A stretch of 64,000 nucleotides of DNA from Achromobacter deleyi (GTDB taxonomy: Bacteria; Pseudomonadota; Gammaproteobacteria; Burkholderiales; Burkholderiaceae_B). Within the stretch, counting starts at the first letter, position 1; every line of letters starts with the position of its first letter. Of this stretch, positions 46,821-56,232 are shown piece by piece. The stretch covers positions 2,294,001 through 2,358,000 of the forward strand of contig NZ_CP065997.1 of NCBI RefSeq assembly GCF_016127315.1, written 5' to 3'. The notes beneath the pieces are model-generated. The model saw nothing but the letters and a program-made list of their open reading frames with translations. It made no database searches and was not told the origin of the DNA. The position numbers were made by a program, and so were the translations under genes.

Positions 46821-47477
46821 TCAGGCCGGCCCGCCGCGCGTGACGGCCGCCTGGGCGCCCAACGCCGCCGCCGCCGCGCGCGACGGCACGTTCAGCGCGC
46901 GCAGCACGGCCGACACATGGATGCGGACCGTGAACGGCGAGATATGCAGGATCCGCGCGATCTCCTTGTTGGTCAGGCCTTCGACCAGCATCGCCAGCAC
47001 GTCGTGCTGCCGCTGCGTGAGGCTAGCGATGGCGTCGGCCAGGTCGGTGTCGCCGGACAGGTTCGGCCGGTTGTACTTGACCACCAGATCGCCCGCCCGC
47101 ACCGCCAGGATGGCCTCGCCGATCTCCGCGGGCGATACCGATTTGCCGATGAAGCCGTCCGCGCCGGCGGCCATGACCGCGTCGATCTTCTGCGTGTCGT
47201 TGATGACCGAGACCACGATCAGCGAACTGCGCGGGCACAGCCGCCGCAGATCCGAGATCCAGTCGAGGTTGCTGCTTTCCGGGAACAGCAGGTCCAGTAT
47301 CAGCGTGTCCGGCGGGCCGTCGCGCTGGATCAGCGCGAAGACTTCGTCGAGGCGACCGGCCTCGCCCACCGCGGCGGCCGGGGCGATGCGCCGGATGATC
47401 TCGCACATGCCCATGCGGAACGTGGGGTGGTCGTCGGACACCAGGAATCGTTCGGGTGAAACGGTTGCATCTGTCAT
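46821..47477 (-). CDS. NarL/FixJ-type response regulator
   Basis: 218 residues. Receiver domain with D15/D16 acidic pair (SDDHPTF), phospho-Asp D62 in LILDLLFP, and Lys in FIGKSVS; C-terminal LuxR HTH ([40 protein letters not shown]). It is a DNA-binding output protein. It lies tail-to-tail with the hybrid kinase, its likely partner. The ATG at 47477 has AGGAGG upstream at a slightly long spacing. Confidence 0.92.
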   Translation of the reverse strand: MTDATVSPERFLVSDDHPTFRMGMCEIIRRIAPAAAVGEAGRLDEVFALIQRDGPPDTLILDLLFPESSNLDWISDLRRLCPRSSLIVVSVINDTQKIDAVMAAGADGFIGKSVSPAEIGEAILAVRAGDLVVKYNRPNLSGDTDLADAIASLTQRQHDVLAMLVEGLTNKEIARILHISPFTVRIHVSAVLRALNVPSRAAAAALGAQAAVTRGGPA

Positions 47478-47670
47478 GGCGCTGGGCCCCTCCTGCCTGT
47501 GCCCGCTGGAATTTTTTCCGCATGTTATGCGCAGCGCCGGGGTTTCGGCGCATCCCAAGGACCCCTGGTCGATAACTGTTACGTTTTCGTAAATTGCATT
47601 TTCATGCGCAAGACGAGCAAAAATGGTGTTTCATACGGGGGTTTCCTTTCCCCCTCATAACGAGAACGCC

Positions 47671-49218
47671 ATGAGACATTTCCTGCCCGCCCTGGGCGCA
47701 GCCCTAGTCCTTTCCCTCGGCGCCCACGCCGCGTCGGCGCAGCAGGCGCCCGCCGCCAGCGCCGCCGCCAAGCCGGTGCGCGATCCGTTTTTCTGGCTCG
47801 GGGAGATCAACAAGGCGACGGCGGTGATCAACACCGACGAAGGGCTGCTGGACAAGTCCATGGCGCCCCGGCTGGCCGCGGGCGTGGCGAAGGTGATCAA
47901 CGACGGCAACCAGCCCGGCGCCAAGCGTCCGGCCAGCGTCATCACCTTCGAGCCGCTGCTGATCAAGGCCGCGGGCGAGGACGTGACGCTGCTGCACGCC
48001 GGCCGTTCCAGCCAGGACATGCACGCCACCTACCGCAGCGCCATCCTGCGCGACAAGCTGCTGGATCTGGCGGACCAGTTGAACGCCACGTCGCGGACGC
48101 TGGTGGAGCTGGCGGCCAAGCACGCCGGCACCATCGTGCCCAACTACACCAACGGCGTGGCGGCCCAGCCCAACAGCTATGGCCACTATCTGCTGGGCCA
48201 GGCGGCCGGCCTGGAACGCGATGCCCAGCGCATCCGCGAAGCCTACGCGCGCATCGACCGTTCGCCCATGGGCACGACGGTGTTGAACGGCACCAGCTGG
48301 CCGCTGGACCGCAAGCGCATGGCGCAGTACCTGGGATTCACCGCGCTGGTGGACAACGCCTATGACGCCTCGCAGATCTCGTCGATGGACCAGCCGGTGG
48401 AAGTGGCGTCGATCGTCACCAGCATCGCGCTGCGCACCGGCAGCTTCGTCGAAGATGTGATGACGCAGTACGCGCAATCGCGGCCCTGGATCCTGCTGGA
48501 AGAGGGCGGCGGCAACACCTACGTGTCCAGCGCCATGCCGCAGAAGCGCAATCCGGGCCTGCTCAACGACACGCGCAGCGACGCCTCGACCGCGGTGACG
48601 CTGGCCATGGGGCCGGTGATCCAGACGCACAATATCACCCCGGGCATGAGCGACCCGAAGGACGTCAAGCAGAACTCGGCGATGGTCGATGCCGGCATCT
48701 CCGCGCTCAAGCGCTGGGACCGCGTGCTCAAGGCCATGGTGATCAGCCCGGACCGCGCGCTGGAGGAACTGAACAGCGACTGGACCGCGTCCCAGGAACT
48801 GGCCGACGTGCTGATGCGCAAGTACAAGCTGCCGTTCCGCGACGGCCACCACTTCGCCTCCGAGGTCGTGAGCTACGCCAAGACCAACAACATCAAGCCG
48901 CTGGACTTCCCGTATGACCAGGCGCGCCGCATCTACGCCGAGGCCATGAAGGGCTCGAAGTACCCGAACGAGCTGCCGATGAGCGAGGCCGAGTTCCGCT
49001 CGACGCTGGACCCGGTGGCGATCGTCAAGAACCGCGCCACCAGCGGCGGTCCGCAGCCGGCGGAAATGGAGCGCATGATCAAGCAAGCGCGCGAGCAGCT
49101 GGCCGCGCAGGACAAGTGGATCAAGGATCGCCGCGCCCACATCGCCGATTCGCTGGCCAGCCTGGACAAGGCGTTCGACGCGCTGGTGGCCAGCGCGCCG
49201 AAGGACAAGGGCCAGTAA
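47671..49218 (+). CDS. Exported argininosuccinate lyase/fumarase-superfamily protein
   Basis: 515 residues. An unmistakable signal peptide (MRHFLPALGAALVLSLGAHA, cleavage near ASAQQ) precedes a complete aspartase/fumarase-superfamily fold with the signature SSAMPQKRNPG (about 286-296), NSYGHYLLG and TVLNGTSWPLDR. Members eliminate amines or acids from substituted succinates. Cytoplasmic ASL lacks a signal peptide, so this form is periplasmic and its substrate is unknown. The start at 47671 fits the signal peptide. Confidence 0.9.
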   Translation: MRHFLPALGAALVLSLGAHAASAQQAPAASAAAKPVRDPFFWLGEINKATAVINTDEGLLDKSMAPRLAAGVAKVINDGNQPGAKRPASVITFEPLLIKAAGEDVTLLHAGRSSQDMHATYRSAILRDKLLDLADQLNATSRTLVELAAKHAGTIVPNYTNGVAAQPNSYGHYLLGQAAGLERDAQRIREAYARIDRSPMGTTVLNGTSWPLDRKRMAQYLGFTALVDNAYDASQISSMDQPVEVASIVTSIALRTGSFVEDVMTQYAQSRPWILLEEGGGNTYVSSAMPQKRNPGLLNDTRSDASTAVTLAMGPVIQTHNITPGMSDPKDVKQNSAMVDAGISALKRWDRVLKAMVISPDRALEELNSDWTASQELADVLMRKYKLPFRDGHHFASEVVSYAKTNNIKPLDFPYDQARRIYAEAMKGSKYPNELPMSEAEFRSTLDPVAIVKNRATSGGPQPAEMERMIKQAREQLAAQDKWIKDRRAHIADSLASLDKAFDALVASAPKDKGQ

Positions 49219-49277
49219 GCGAGTTCAGCCAGCGTGGCGCGGGACATCAAGCGATGGCCGCGCCGCGCTGGCTCACT

Positions 49278-51230
49278 TCAGCGGCAGGCCATCGAGTAGC
49301 CGCAACGGATCTGGTCGGGCAGGTCGCGTCCCTGCGCGGGGTCGACCGCATCGTCCGGGGCATCCCACGCGATCAGCTGCGCCACGTCGTTGTTGCCGAC
49401 CGGCCGGGCGTAGATCCACAGCCGGTCGCCCGCCCACGAGAATGCCAGCGCGCTGACGCTGTATTCCTTGGGCGCGCGCAGGTTGGCCAGCAACCGGCCT
49501 TGCGCCATGTCCACCACCACCACCGTGTTGTCGGCGCCGCTCAGGGCCAGCAGGCGGCCATGGGCGCTGCGCGCGGCGGCCGAGGTGTAGTAGACGGCCG
49601 GGGTCTCCAGGTCGAAGCGGGCATTGCCCGTGCGCAGGTCGATGGCGCGCAGGCGCCGGCCCTCGGGCGTTTCCGCGATGGCCACGGCCCAGTCGCCGCG
49701 CCGGCTGCCGAAGACCAGCTTGGGCGTCGCGGTCCGGATGCTGGCGGCCACCCGCGCGGTGGCGGGGTCGATGCCGTAGCCGTCGCGGTCGGCGGCCCAG
49801 AACAGGCCGTCGCCGAAAGCGATGGCATCGCTCGGCACCCACGGCAGCGCCTGTTCCAGCGTGTCGCTGGCGTCGCGCCGCAGCGAGGCATCCCAGTGTT
49901 GTTCGCGCCAGCGTCCCTGCGGCGTCATGGCGTACAGCATGTCGCCCAGGCGCAGCGCCACGCCGCCGGCGGCAGGCAGGGTCCAGTCGTCGATCTGCCG
50001 CTCGGGCAGCCGCGGGCTCAGGGCGTGGGACACGGCGCCGCGCTGGCCCGGGCGCCAGGCCAGCAGGGTGCGGCTGCCGTCGTCGCGAAAACCCAGTGCC
50101 CAGACCTGGCCGTCGGCGCCGATCTTGAGGGCATGCGCCAGGCCGAAGCCCGCGGTGGCTTCGCGCTCGATGGCGGTCACCGCCTTGTCGCCGGGCCGCG
50201 CGGCGGCGTCCGCGGCGGCCATGCGCGGCACGAAACGCTGGGTGGCCGTGCCGGAAGCCAGCAGGCTGCCGTCGGGCAGCGCCAGCAGGCGCCAGCCATC
50301 GTTGTCGTAGCGCCGCAGGTCGGATTCGTCGGCCGGCAGGCGGATGCCGGACACGGCCGTTTCGGGCAGCGAGGCCGCGGCGGGGGCGGGCGCGTTCGGG
50401 GCCGTCGCGCGGCCGCGCGCGTAGGCGTCGAAATAGGCCTGCATCAGGTGGTCGGCGTCGTTTTCCGGCAGGGCCCGCAGGCGTTGCGCCAGGCCGTCCA
50501 GGTAGCGGGCGAGGGCGGCGTCGGCGTGCTCGACGCTGTCGCTGTTGTATTCGATGTGCGGGTCGGGAAAGCAGGTCACGCCGACCATGCAACGGGTCAG
50601 GCGGAAACGGCGCGTGACGGTGGTGGCGGTGCCGCCGTACCAGACCAGTGTCAGCGCGTCGCGGCCGGTCAGGCCAGAGAGATCCATGACGGTGCCATAG
50701 TCGGCCTGGGTGCGACTGGATTTGCCGCGTTCGCGCTGGAACGACCAGCGCGCCACCGGCGCCGAGAAGAACGGCAACGCCTTGATGTTTTCGGGGGAAT
50801 GGTCGGGCTGGCGGGCGATGGCGGCGCGGAACGCGTCCTGCTCGTCGCGGGTGATGACGCCGCCCGCCAGCGCCTTGGCCAGGACCGGGTCGGCGGCATC
50901 GCTGGCCTGCTGGTCCAGCGCCTGTTTCAGCGCGGGCAGATGGCGGGCGCCGATCTCGGGCCAGTAGAACTCCATGGACGACAGCGGTCCGCTGTCGTCA
51001 CGGCCCTGGAAGCCGCCCAGGTCCTTGCCGGCCAGGCCTTGTTCCAGGTCGGCCTTGACCGTCGCGTACGGTTGCGGAATCAGGTAGTAGCGGCCCTGCG
51101 TGTAGGTGGTGCCGGGCAGGGGCTGCATCAGGATCGGGGCCGCGCCCGCGCTGGCGCAAAGCAGCAGCGCCGCGCTGGCCAGGACGCGCTTGAATCGGCG
51201 TAGCGCGCGCGAGGCGCCAGGTTGTGCCAT
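49278..51230 (-). CDS. Exported beta-propeller-like protein, function unknown
   Basis: 650 residues. The signal peptide (FKRVLASAALLLCASAGAAP) is followed by a mixed region of about 300 residues and a C-terminal half of WD40/YVTN-like blades (GQVWALGFRDDGSRTLLAW, GRLLALSGADNTVVVVD, FSWAGDRLWIYARPV). Two Cys near 240 (TRCMVGVTCF) may pair, as may two at the C-terminus (IRCGYSMAC). No enzymatic motif was found. The frame is open upstream of 51230, but MAQPGASRALRRF gives the natural signal-peptide start. Confidence 0.8.
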   Translation of the reverse strand: MAQPGASRALRRFKRVLASAALLLCASAGAAPILMQPLPGTTYTQGRYYLIPQPYATVKADLEQGLAGKDLGGFQGRDDSGPLSSMEFYWPEIGARHLPALKQALDQQASDAADPVLAKALAGGVITRDEQDAFRAAIARQPDHSPENIKALPFFSAPVARWSFQRERGKSSRTQADYGTVMDLSGLTGRDALTLVWYGGTATTVTRRFRLTRCMVGVTCFPDPHIEYNSDSVEHADAALARYLDGLAQRLRALPENDADHLMQAYFDAYARGRATAPNAPAPAAASLPETAVSGIRLPADESDLRRYDNDGWRLLALPDGSLLASGTATQRFVPRMAAADAAARPGDKAVTAIEREATAGFGLAHALKIGADGQVWALGFRDDGSRTLLAWRPGQRGAVSHALSPRLPERQIDDWTLPAAGGVALRLGDMLYAMTPQGRWREQHWDASLRRDASDTLEQALPWVPSDAIAFGDGLFWAADRDGYGIDPATARVAASIRTATPKLVFGSRRGDWAVAIAETPEGRRLRAIDLRTGNARFDLETPAVYYTSAAARSAHGRLLALSGADNTVVVVDMAQGRLLANLRAPKEYSVSALAFSWAGDRLWIYARPVGNNDVAQLIAWDAPDDAVDPAQGRDLPDQIRCGYSMACR

Positions 51231-51301
51231 GGACGGTTCCGTCGGCGGGCGCGGGCTGCGGCAGAGGATACCGCAGCCCGCGCCCGCCGATGGCCGGGGC
51301 G

Positions 51302-52486
51302 TCAGAACCCGGTGGGCGGAATGTGCACGCAGCCTTCCATCAGCACGCGCGCGCTGCGGCTCATGATGGCTTTGGTGACCGTCCATTCGCCGTCGACCAA
51401 CTGGGCCTGCGCGCCGACGCGCAGCGTGCCCGACGGATGGCCGAAGTTGACCTGGTCGCGCTGTCCGCCGCCGGCGGCCAGGTTGACCAGCGTGCCGGGC
51501 ACGGCCGCGGCGGTGGCGATGGCGACCGAGGCGGTGCCCATCATGGCGTGGTGCAGCTTGCCCATGGACAGGGCGCGCACCAGCACGTCGATGTCGCCGG
51601 CGCCGATCTGCTTGCCGCTGGACGAGGTGTAGGCCTTGGGGCTGGCCACGAAGGCGACCTTGGGCGTGTGCTGGCGCGCGGCCGCGTCTTCCAGTTTCTG
51701 GATCAGGCCCATGCGCAGCGCGCCGTGGGCGCGGATGGTCTCGAAGCGGGCCAGCGCGGCGGCGTCGCCGTTGATGTCGTCCTGCAGTTCGGTGCCGCTG
51801 TAGCCCAGGGCTTGCGCGTCCAGGAAGATGGTGGGGATGCCGGAGTTGATCATGGTGGCCTTGAAGGTGCCTATGCCGGGCACTTCCAGGTCGTCCACCA
51901 GGTTGCCGGTGGGGAACATCGAGCCGCCGTCGCCTTCCTCGGCCGGGTTCATGAATTCCAGCTGCAGTTCGGCGGCCGGGAAGGTTACGCCGTCCAGCTC
52001 GAAGTCGCCGGTCTCCTGCACCGCGCCGTCGGTGATGGGCACGTGGGCGATGATGGTCTTCTGGATGTTGGCCTGCCAGATGCGCACCACGGCGATGCCG
52101 TTGCGCGGCACGCGGGCCGGGTCGACCAGGCCGTTGCTGATGGCGAAGGGACCGACGGCGGCCGACAGGTTGCCGCAGTTGCCGCTCCAGTCGACGAAGG
52201 CCTGGTCGATCGAGACCTGGCCGAACAGGTAGTCGACGTCATGTTCCGGCCGGCTGCTCTTGCCGATGATGACGGTCTTGCTGGTGCTGGAGGTGGCCGC
52301 GCCCATGCCGTCGATCTGTTTGCCGTAGGGATCCGGGCTGCCGATGACGCGCATCAGCAGCGCATCGCGCGCCGGGCCCGGCGCGCGGGCGGATTCGGGC
52401 AGGTCGTCGAGCTTGAAGAACACGCCTTTGCTGGTGCCGCCGCGCATGTAGGTGGCGGGAATCTTGATCTGGGGGGCATGGGCCAT
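51302..52486 (-). CDS. prpF: 2-methylaconitate cis-trans isomerase PrpF
   Basis: 394 residues of diaminopimelate-epimerase-like fold: IPATYMRGGTSKGVFF, SGNCGNLSAAVGPFA (active-site Cys), and GGGQRDQVNFGHPSG. PrpF isomerises the trans-2-methylaconitate made by AcnD so that it can be hydrated to 2-methylisocitrate in propionate breakdown. It follows acnD after 63 bases and is the last gene of gntR-acnD-prpF. Confidence 0.96.
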   Translation of the reverse strand: MAHAPQIKIPATYMRGGTSKGVFFKLDDLPESARAPGPARDALLMRVIGSPDPYGKQIDGMGAATSSTSKTVIIGKSSRPEHDVDYLFGQVSIDQAFVDWSGNCGNLSAAVGPFAISNGLVDPARVPRNGIAVVRIWQANIQKTIIAHVPITDGAVQETGDFELDGVTFPAAELQLEFMNPAEEGDGGSMFPTGNLVDDLEVPGIGTFKATMINSGIPTIFLDAQALGYSGTELQDDINGDAAALARFETIRAHGALRMGLIQKLEDAAARQHTPKVAFVASPKAYTSSSGKQIGAGDIDVLVRALSMGKLHHAMMGTASVAIATAAAVPGTLVNLAAGGGQRDQVNFGHPSGTLRVGAQAQLVDGEWTVTKAIMSRSARVLMEGCVHIPPTGF

Positions 52487-52549
52487 GGGGCAGTCCTGAT
52501 GTCTTGGGGAGAGAGGGCGGGCGCCGCGGCGCCCGCCATGCGGTGGATG

Positions 52550-55168
52550 TCAGCCGGCCTTCTTGGCCGAACCGGCGGCCGATTCGGCTTCCAGGAAGTC
52601 CTGCGCGAAGCGTTGCAGCACGCCGCCGGCCTCGTAGATCGACACTTCTTCGGCGGTGTCGAGGCGACAGGTCATCGGCACTTGCAGCGTCTCGCCGTCG
52701 CGGCGGTGGACCACCAGCGTCAGGTCGGCGCGCGGCTTGCGCTCGCCCGCCACGTCGTAGCTCTCGGTGCCGTCCAGGCCCAGCGTCTTGCGGTTCACGC
52801 CCGGCTTGAATTCCAGCGGCAGCACGCCCATGCCGATCAGGTTGGTGCGGTGGATGCGTTCGAAGCCTTCGGCGGCGATGGCCTCGACGCCGGCCAGGCG
52901 CACGCCCTTGGCGGCCCAGTCGCGCGACGAGCCCTGGCCGTAGTCGGCGCCGGCCACGATGATCAGCGGCTGCTTGCGGTCCATGTAGGTCTCGATGGCT
53001 TCCCACATGCGCATTTCGCGGCCTTCCGGTTCCACGCGGGCCAGCGAGCCCTGCTTCACGTTGCCGTCGGCGTCCTTGACCATCTCGTTGAACAGCTTGG
53101 GATTGGCGAAGGTGGCGCGTTGCGCGGTCAGGTGGTCGCCGCGGTGGGTGGCGTAGGAGTTGAAGTCCTCTTCCGGCAGGCCCATCTTGTGCAGGTATTC
53201 ACCGGCGGCGCTGTCCATCAGGATGGCGTTGGACGGCGACAGGTGGTCGGTGGTGATGTTGTCGCCCAGCACGGCCAGCGGCAGCATGCCGCGCAGCGTG
53301 CGCGCGCCGGCCAGGGCGCCTTCCCAGTACGGCGGGCGGCGGATGTAGGTGCTCTGCGGGCGCCAGGCGTACAGCGGGTCGACCGTGGCGTCGCGCTCGT
53401 TGCGCAGGCCGAACATGGGCGCATAGACCTTGCGGAACTGTTCCGGCTTGACGGCCGCCTTGACCATGGCGTCGATCTCTTCGTCGCTGGGCCAGATGTC
53501 CTTCAGGCGGATCTCGCGACCATCGGCACCCGTGCCCAGCACGTCGCGCTCGATGTCGAAGCGGATGGTGCCGGCGATGGCGTAGGCCACCACCAGCGGC
53601 GGCGAGGCCAGGAAGGCCTGCTTGGCGTAGGGATGGATGCGGCCGTCGAAGTTGCGGTTGCCCGACAGCACGGCGGTGGCGTACAGGTCGCGGTCGATGA
53701 TCTCCTGCTGGATCACCGGGTCGAGCGCGCCCGACATGCCGTTGCACGTGGTACAGGCGAAGGCGACGACGCCGAAGCCGAGCTTTTCCAGGTCTTCGGT
53801 CAGGCCGGCCTCGTCCAGGTACAAGGCCACGGCCTTGGAGCCGGGCGCCAGCGAGCTCTTGACCCACGGCTTGCGCGCCAGGCCGGCGCGGTTGGCGTTG
53901 CGCGCCAGCAGGCCGGCGGCGATGACGTTGCGCGGGTTGCTGGTGTTGGTGCAGCTGGTGATGGCGGCGATGATGACGGCGCCGTCGGGCATCAGGCCCG
54001 GCTGGTTCTCGACCGTGCCGGCGATGCCGCGTTCGGCCAGGTCGGCCACCGGCAGGCGGCGGTGCGGGTTGGACGGACCGGCCAGGGTGCGCACCACGGT
54101 CGACAGGTCAAAGCGCAGCACGCGCTCGTATTCGGCGGTCTTGAGGCTGTCCGACCACAGGCCGGCGGTCTTGGCGTAGGTTTCCACCAGCGCGATCTGC
54201 TCGTCCTCGCGGCCGGTCAGGCGCAGGTAGTCGATGGTCTGCTGGTCGATCGAGAACATCGCGGCGGTGGCGCCGTACTCCGGCGCCATGTTCGAGATGG
54301 TGGCGCGGTCGCCCAGCGTCAGGCTGGCGGCGCCTTCGCCGTAGAACTCCAGGTAGGCGCCGACCACTTTTTCCTTGCGCAGGAATTCGGTCAGCGTCAG
54401 CACCACGTCGGTGGCGGTGATGCCGGGGCCGGCGCGGCCGGTCAGTTCGACGCCGACGATGTCGGGCAGGCGCATCCACGAGGCGCGGCCCAGCATCACG
54501 TTCTCGGCTTCCAGGCCACCCACGCCGATGGCGATCACGCCCAGCGCGTCGACGTGCGGGGTGTGGCTGTCGGTGCCCACCAGCGTGTCGGGGAAGGCCA
54601 CGCCGTCCTGCGTGTAGATCACCGGCGACATCCGCTCCAGGTTGATCTGGTGCATGATGCCGTTGCCCGGGGGCACCACTTCGATATTGCGGAAGGCCTG
54701 CTTGGTCCAGTCGATGAAGTGGAAGCGGTCTTCGTTGCGGCGGTCTTCCACCGCGCGGTTCTTGGCGAAGGCGTCGGGGTCGTTGCCGCCGTATTCCACG
54801 GCCAGCGAGTGGTCGACGATCAGCTGCACCGGCACCACCGGGTTGACCTTGGCGGGGTCGCCGCCCTTCTCGGCGATGGCGTCGCGCAGGCCCGCCAGGT
54901 CGACCAGCGCGGTCTGGCCGAGGATGTCATGACAGACCACGCGGGCCGGATACCACGGGAAGTCCAGGTCGCGGCGGCGTTCGATCAGCTGCTTGAGCGC
55001 GTCGGCCAGCATCGCCGGATCGCAACGGCGCACCAGGTTCTCGGCGTGCACGCGCGAGGTATAGGGCAGGCGGTCGTAGGCGCCGGGGGCGATGGCGTCC
55101 ACGGCGGCGCGCGCGTCGAAATAGTCCAGGCGGGTGCCTTGCAGGGGCTTGCGATAGGATTTGTTCAT
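52550..55168 (-). CDS. acnD: Fe-S-dependent 2-methylisocitrate dehydratase AcnD
   Basis: 872 residues, aconitase family. Fe-S ligands are the Cys in AITSCTNTSNPRNV (about 405) and the pair in ACTTCNGMSGAL (about 471 and 474); the swivel domain has VVAGADYGQGSSRDWAAKG. AcnD dehydrates 2-methylcitrate to 2-methylaconitate and always works with PrpF. The start overlaps the gntR stop by four bases. The methylcitrate synthase (prpC) and lyase (prpB) genes are not in this cluster. Confidence 0.96.
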   Translation of the reverse strand: MNKSYRKPLQGTRLDYFDARAAVDAIAPGAYDRLPYTSRVHAENLVRRCDPAMLADALKQLIERRRDLDFPWYPARVVCHDILGQTALVDLAGLRDAIAEKGGDPAKVNPVVPVQLIVDHSLAVEYGGNDPDAFAKNRAVEDRRNEDRFHFIDWTKQAFRNIEVVPPGNGIMHQINLERMSPVIYTQDGVAFPDTLVGTDSHTPHVDALGVIAIGVGGLEAENVMLGRASWMRLPDIVGVELTGRAGPGITATDVVLTLTEFLRKEKVVGAYLEFYGEGAASLTLGDRATISNMAPEYGATAAMFSIDQQTIDYLRLTGREDEQIALVETYAKTAGLWSDSLKTAEYERVLRFDLSTVVRTLAGPSNPHRRLPVADLAERGIAGTVENQPGLMPDGAVIIAAITSCTNTSNPRNVIAAGLLARNANRAGLARKPWVKSSLAPGSKAVALYLDEAGLTEDLEKLGFGVVAFACTTCNGMSGALDPVIQQEIIDRDLYATAVLSGNRNFDGRIHPYAKQAFLASPPLVVAYAIAGTIRFDIERDVLGTGADGREIRLKDIWPSDEEIDAMVKAAVKPEQFRKVYAPMFGLRNERDATVDPLYAWRPQSTYIRRPPYWEGALAGARTLRGMLPLAVLGDNITTDHLSPSNAILMDSAAGEYLHKMGLPEEDFNSYATHRGDHLTAQRATFANPKLFNEMVKDADGNVKQGSLARVEPEGREMRMWEAIETYMDRKQPLIIVAGADYGQGSSRDWAAKGVRLAGVEAIAAEGFERIHRTNLIGMGVLPLEFKPGVNRKTLGLDGTESYDVAGERKPRADLTLVVHRRDGETLQVPMTCRLDTAEEVSIYEAGGVLQRFAQDFLEAESAAGSAKKAG

Positions 55169-55875
55169 GCCTCGGTGCGCTTCAGGTTGCCCTGAGCGAT
55201 CTGTTTTTCAATGTTGAGACGGGATGCGCGGATGTGGCGGCGCATCAGGAGTTCAGCCAGCTCGCCATCGCGGTCGGCGATGGCGTCGAGAATGCGGTGA
55301 TGCTCGGCATACGACTGCCGCGGGCGGTTGGGAGTGGTCGAGTACTGGATACGGTACATCCGCGCCAGCTGGTAGAGCTCGTCGCACAGCATGCGGAACA
55401 GCATCTGGTTGCCGCTGCCCTTGACGATGCGGTAGTGGAAATCGTAGTCGCCCTCCTGCTGGTAATAGCCGGTGCCGGCCTGGAAGGCCTCGTCCTTTTC
55501 GTGGGCGTGCAGCACCTGGCGCACCTGCTCGACTTCGGCCGGCGCCATGCGCTCGGCCGCCAGGCGGCAGGCCATGCCTTCGAGCGATTCGCGGATTTCG
55601 TAGAGTTCGGCCAGTTCCTGCGGGCTGAGCGAGACCACGCGGGCGCCGGCGTGCGGCACGCGCACCAGCAGCTTCTGGCCTTCGAGCCGGTGCAGGGCCT
55701 CGCGCAGCGGGCCGCGGCTGACGCCGTGGATGCGCGCCAGTTCGGGTTCGGAAATCTTGCTGCCGGGGGCGATCTCGCCTTTGACGATGGCGGACTGGAT
55801 CTTGCGGAAGATGTGTTCCGCCAGGGTCTCGCTATCGCCCGACGCGGCGCCGGGAAGCGTCAGCACTTTGCTCAT
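55165..55875 (-). CDS. GntR-family regulator (FadR/FCD type)
   Basis: 236 residues. N-terminal winged HTH (about 15-75: LAEHIFRKIQSAIVKGEIAP, ELARIHGVSRGPLREALHRL) and helical FCD domain with the metal-binding pattern DYDFHYRIV and HHRI. It is translationally coupled to acnD (four-base overlap) and likely senses a methylcitrate-cycle metabolite. The ATG at 55875 is preferred over a TTG at 55890. Two ATTGT-ACAAT palindromes surround its start. Confidence 0.93.
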   Translation of the reverse strand: MSKVLTLPGAASGDSETLAEHIFRKIQSAIVKGEIAPGSKISEPELARIHGVSRGPLREALHRLEGQKLLVRVPHAGARVVSLSPQELAELYEIRESLEGMACRLAAERMAPAEVEQVRQVLHAHEKDEAFQAGTGYYQQEGDYDFHYRIVKGSGNQMLFRMLCDELYQLARMYRIQYSTTPNRPRQSYAEHHRILDAIADRDGELAELLMRRHIRASRLNIEKQIAQGNLKRTEA

Positions 55876-55887
55876 TGTGTCAACAAT
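55874..55887. promoter_or_regulatory. GntR operator candidate 1
   Basis: ATTGTGTCAACAAT has arms ATTGT/ACAAT around four bases and overlaps the gntR start codon. The same arms recur 51 bases upstream, which supports autoregulation. Confidence 0.55.
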
Positions 55888-55937
55888 CAAGGGATTTTCA
55901 GGGTGAAAACCCGTTCTAAATCGCCATGAGGCGATTG

Positions 55938-55949
55938 ATTGTCAACAAT
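55938..55949. promoter_or_regulatory. GntR operator candidate 2
   Basis: ATTGTCAACAAT, arms ATTGT/ACAAT around two bases, lies in the gap between gntR and the divergent L36 operon. Confidence 0.55.
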
Positions 55950-56000
55950 TTACCTTCCGTCTGATCTTGGTGCAAGCACTGTTGGCGGGCTTCGCGTGAC

Positions 56001-56026
56001 AAATGTAATGTTATTACATATCATTT
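56001..56026 (+). promoter_or_regulatory. Zur-box-like palindrome before the L36/FeoB-like operon
   Basis: AAATG (56001-56005) and CATTT (56022-56026) are outer arms around the AT-rich inner palindrome TGTAAT-GTT-ATTACA (56004-56018). It resembles the proteobacterial Zur consensus, an AT-rich palindrome with AAATG/CATTT-like ends (known from the literature, compared from memory). It is 57 bases upstream of the type B L36 ATG, a classic Zur target. Confidence 0.6.
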
Positions 56027-56082
56027 ACGTCGGCCCGCGCCGCGCGGGTCGGTTTTTCTTTCGATCCTTGCCGGAGTCCCGC

Positions 56083-56223
56083 ATGAAAGTCCTTTCCTCC
56101 CTTAAAGACGCCAAGACCCGCCACCGGGACTGCCAGGTGGTCAAGCGCCGCGGGCGCATCTATGTGATCTGCAAATCCAATCCGCGCTTCAAGGCGCGCC
56201 AGGGCGGGGCCAAGAACAAATAG
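56083..56223 (+). CDS. rpmJ: 50S ribosomal protein L36, type B (YkgO-like)
   Basis: 46 residues: [37 protein letters not shown]. The zinc-ribbon form of L36 has three Cys and one His; this one keeps only two Cys (17 and about 30) and has the longer C-terminus of the zinc-independent paralogue, which replaces the normal L36 under zinc starvation. GGAG precedes the ATG. It is the first gene of a tight four-gene operon behind a Zur-box-like palindrome. Confidence 0.92.
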   Translation: MKVLSSLKDAKTRHRDCQVVKRRGRIYVICKSNPRFKARQGGAKNK

Positions 56224-56232
56224 GCGCGCGCC

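Noticed and set aside
51224..55195. A 1,323-codon open frame on the plus strand opposite prpF, acnD and gntR
   Set aside because: It is a GC-bias shadow: low-complexity His/Gly/Ala/Arg sequence with no domain, exactly opposite well-recognised genes.
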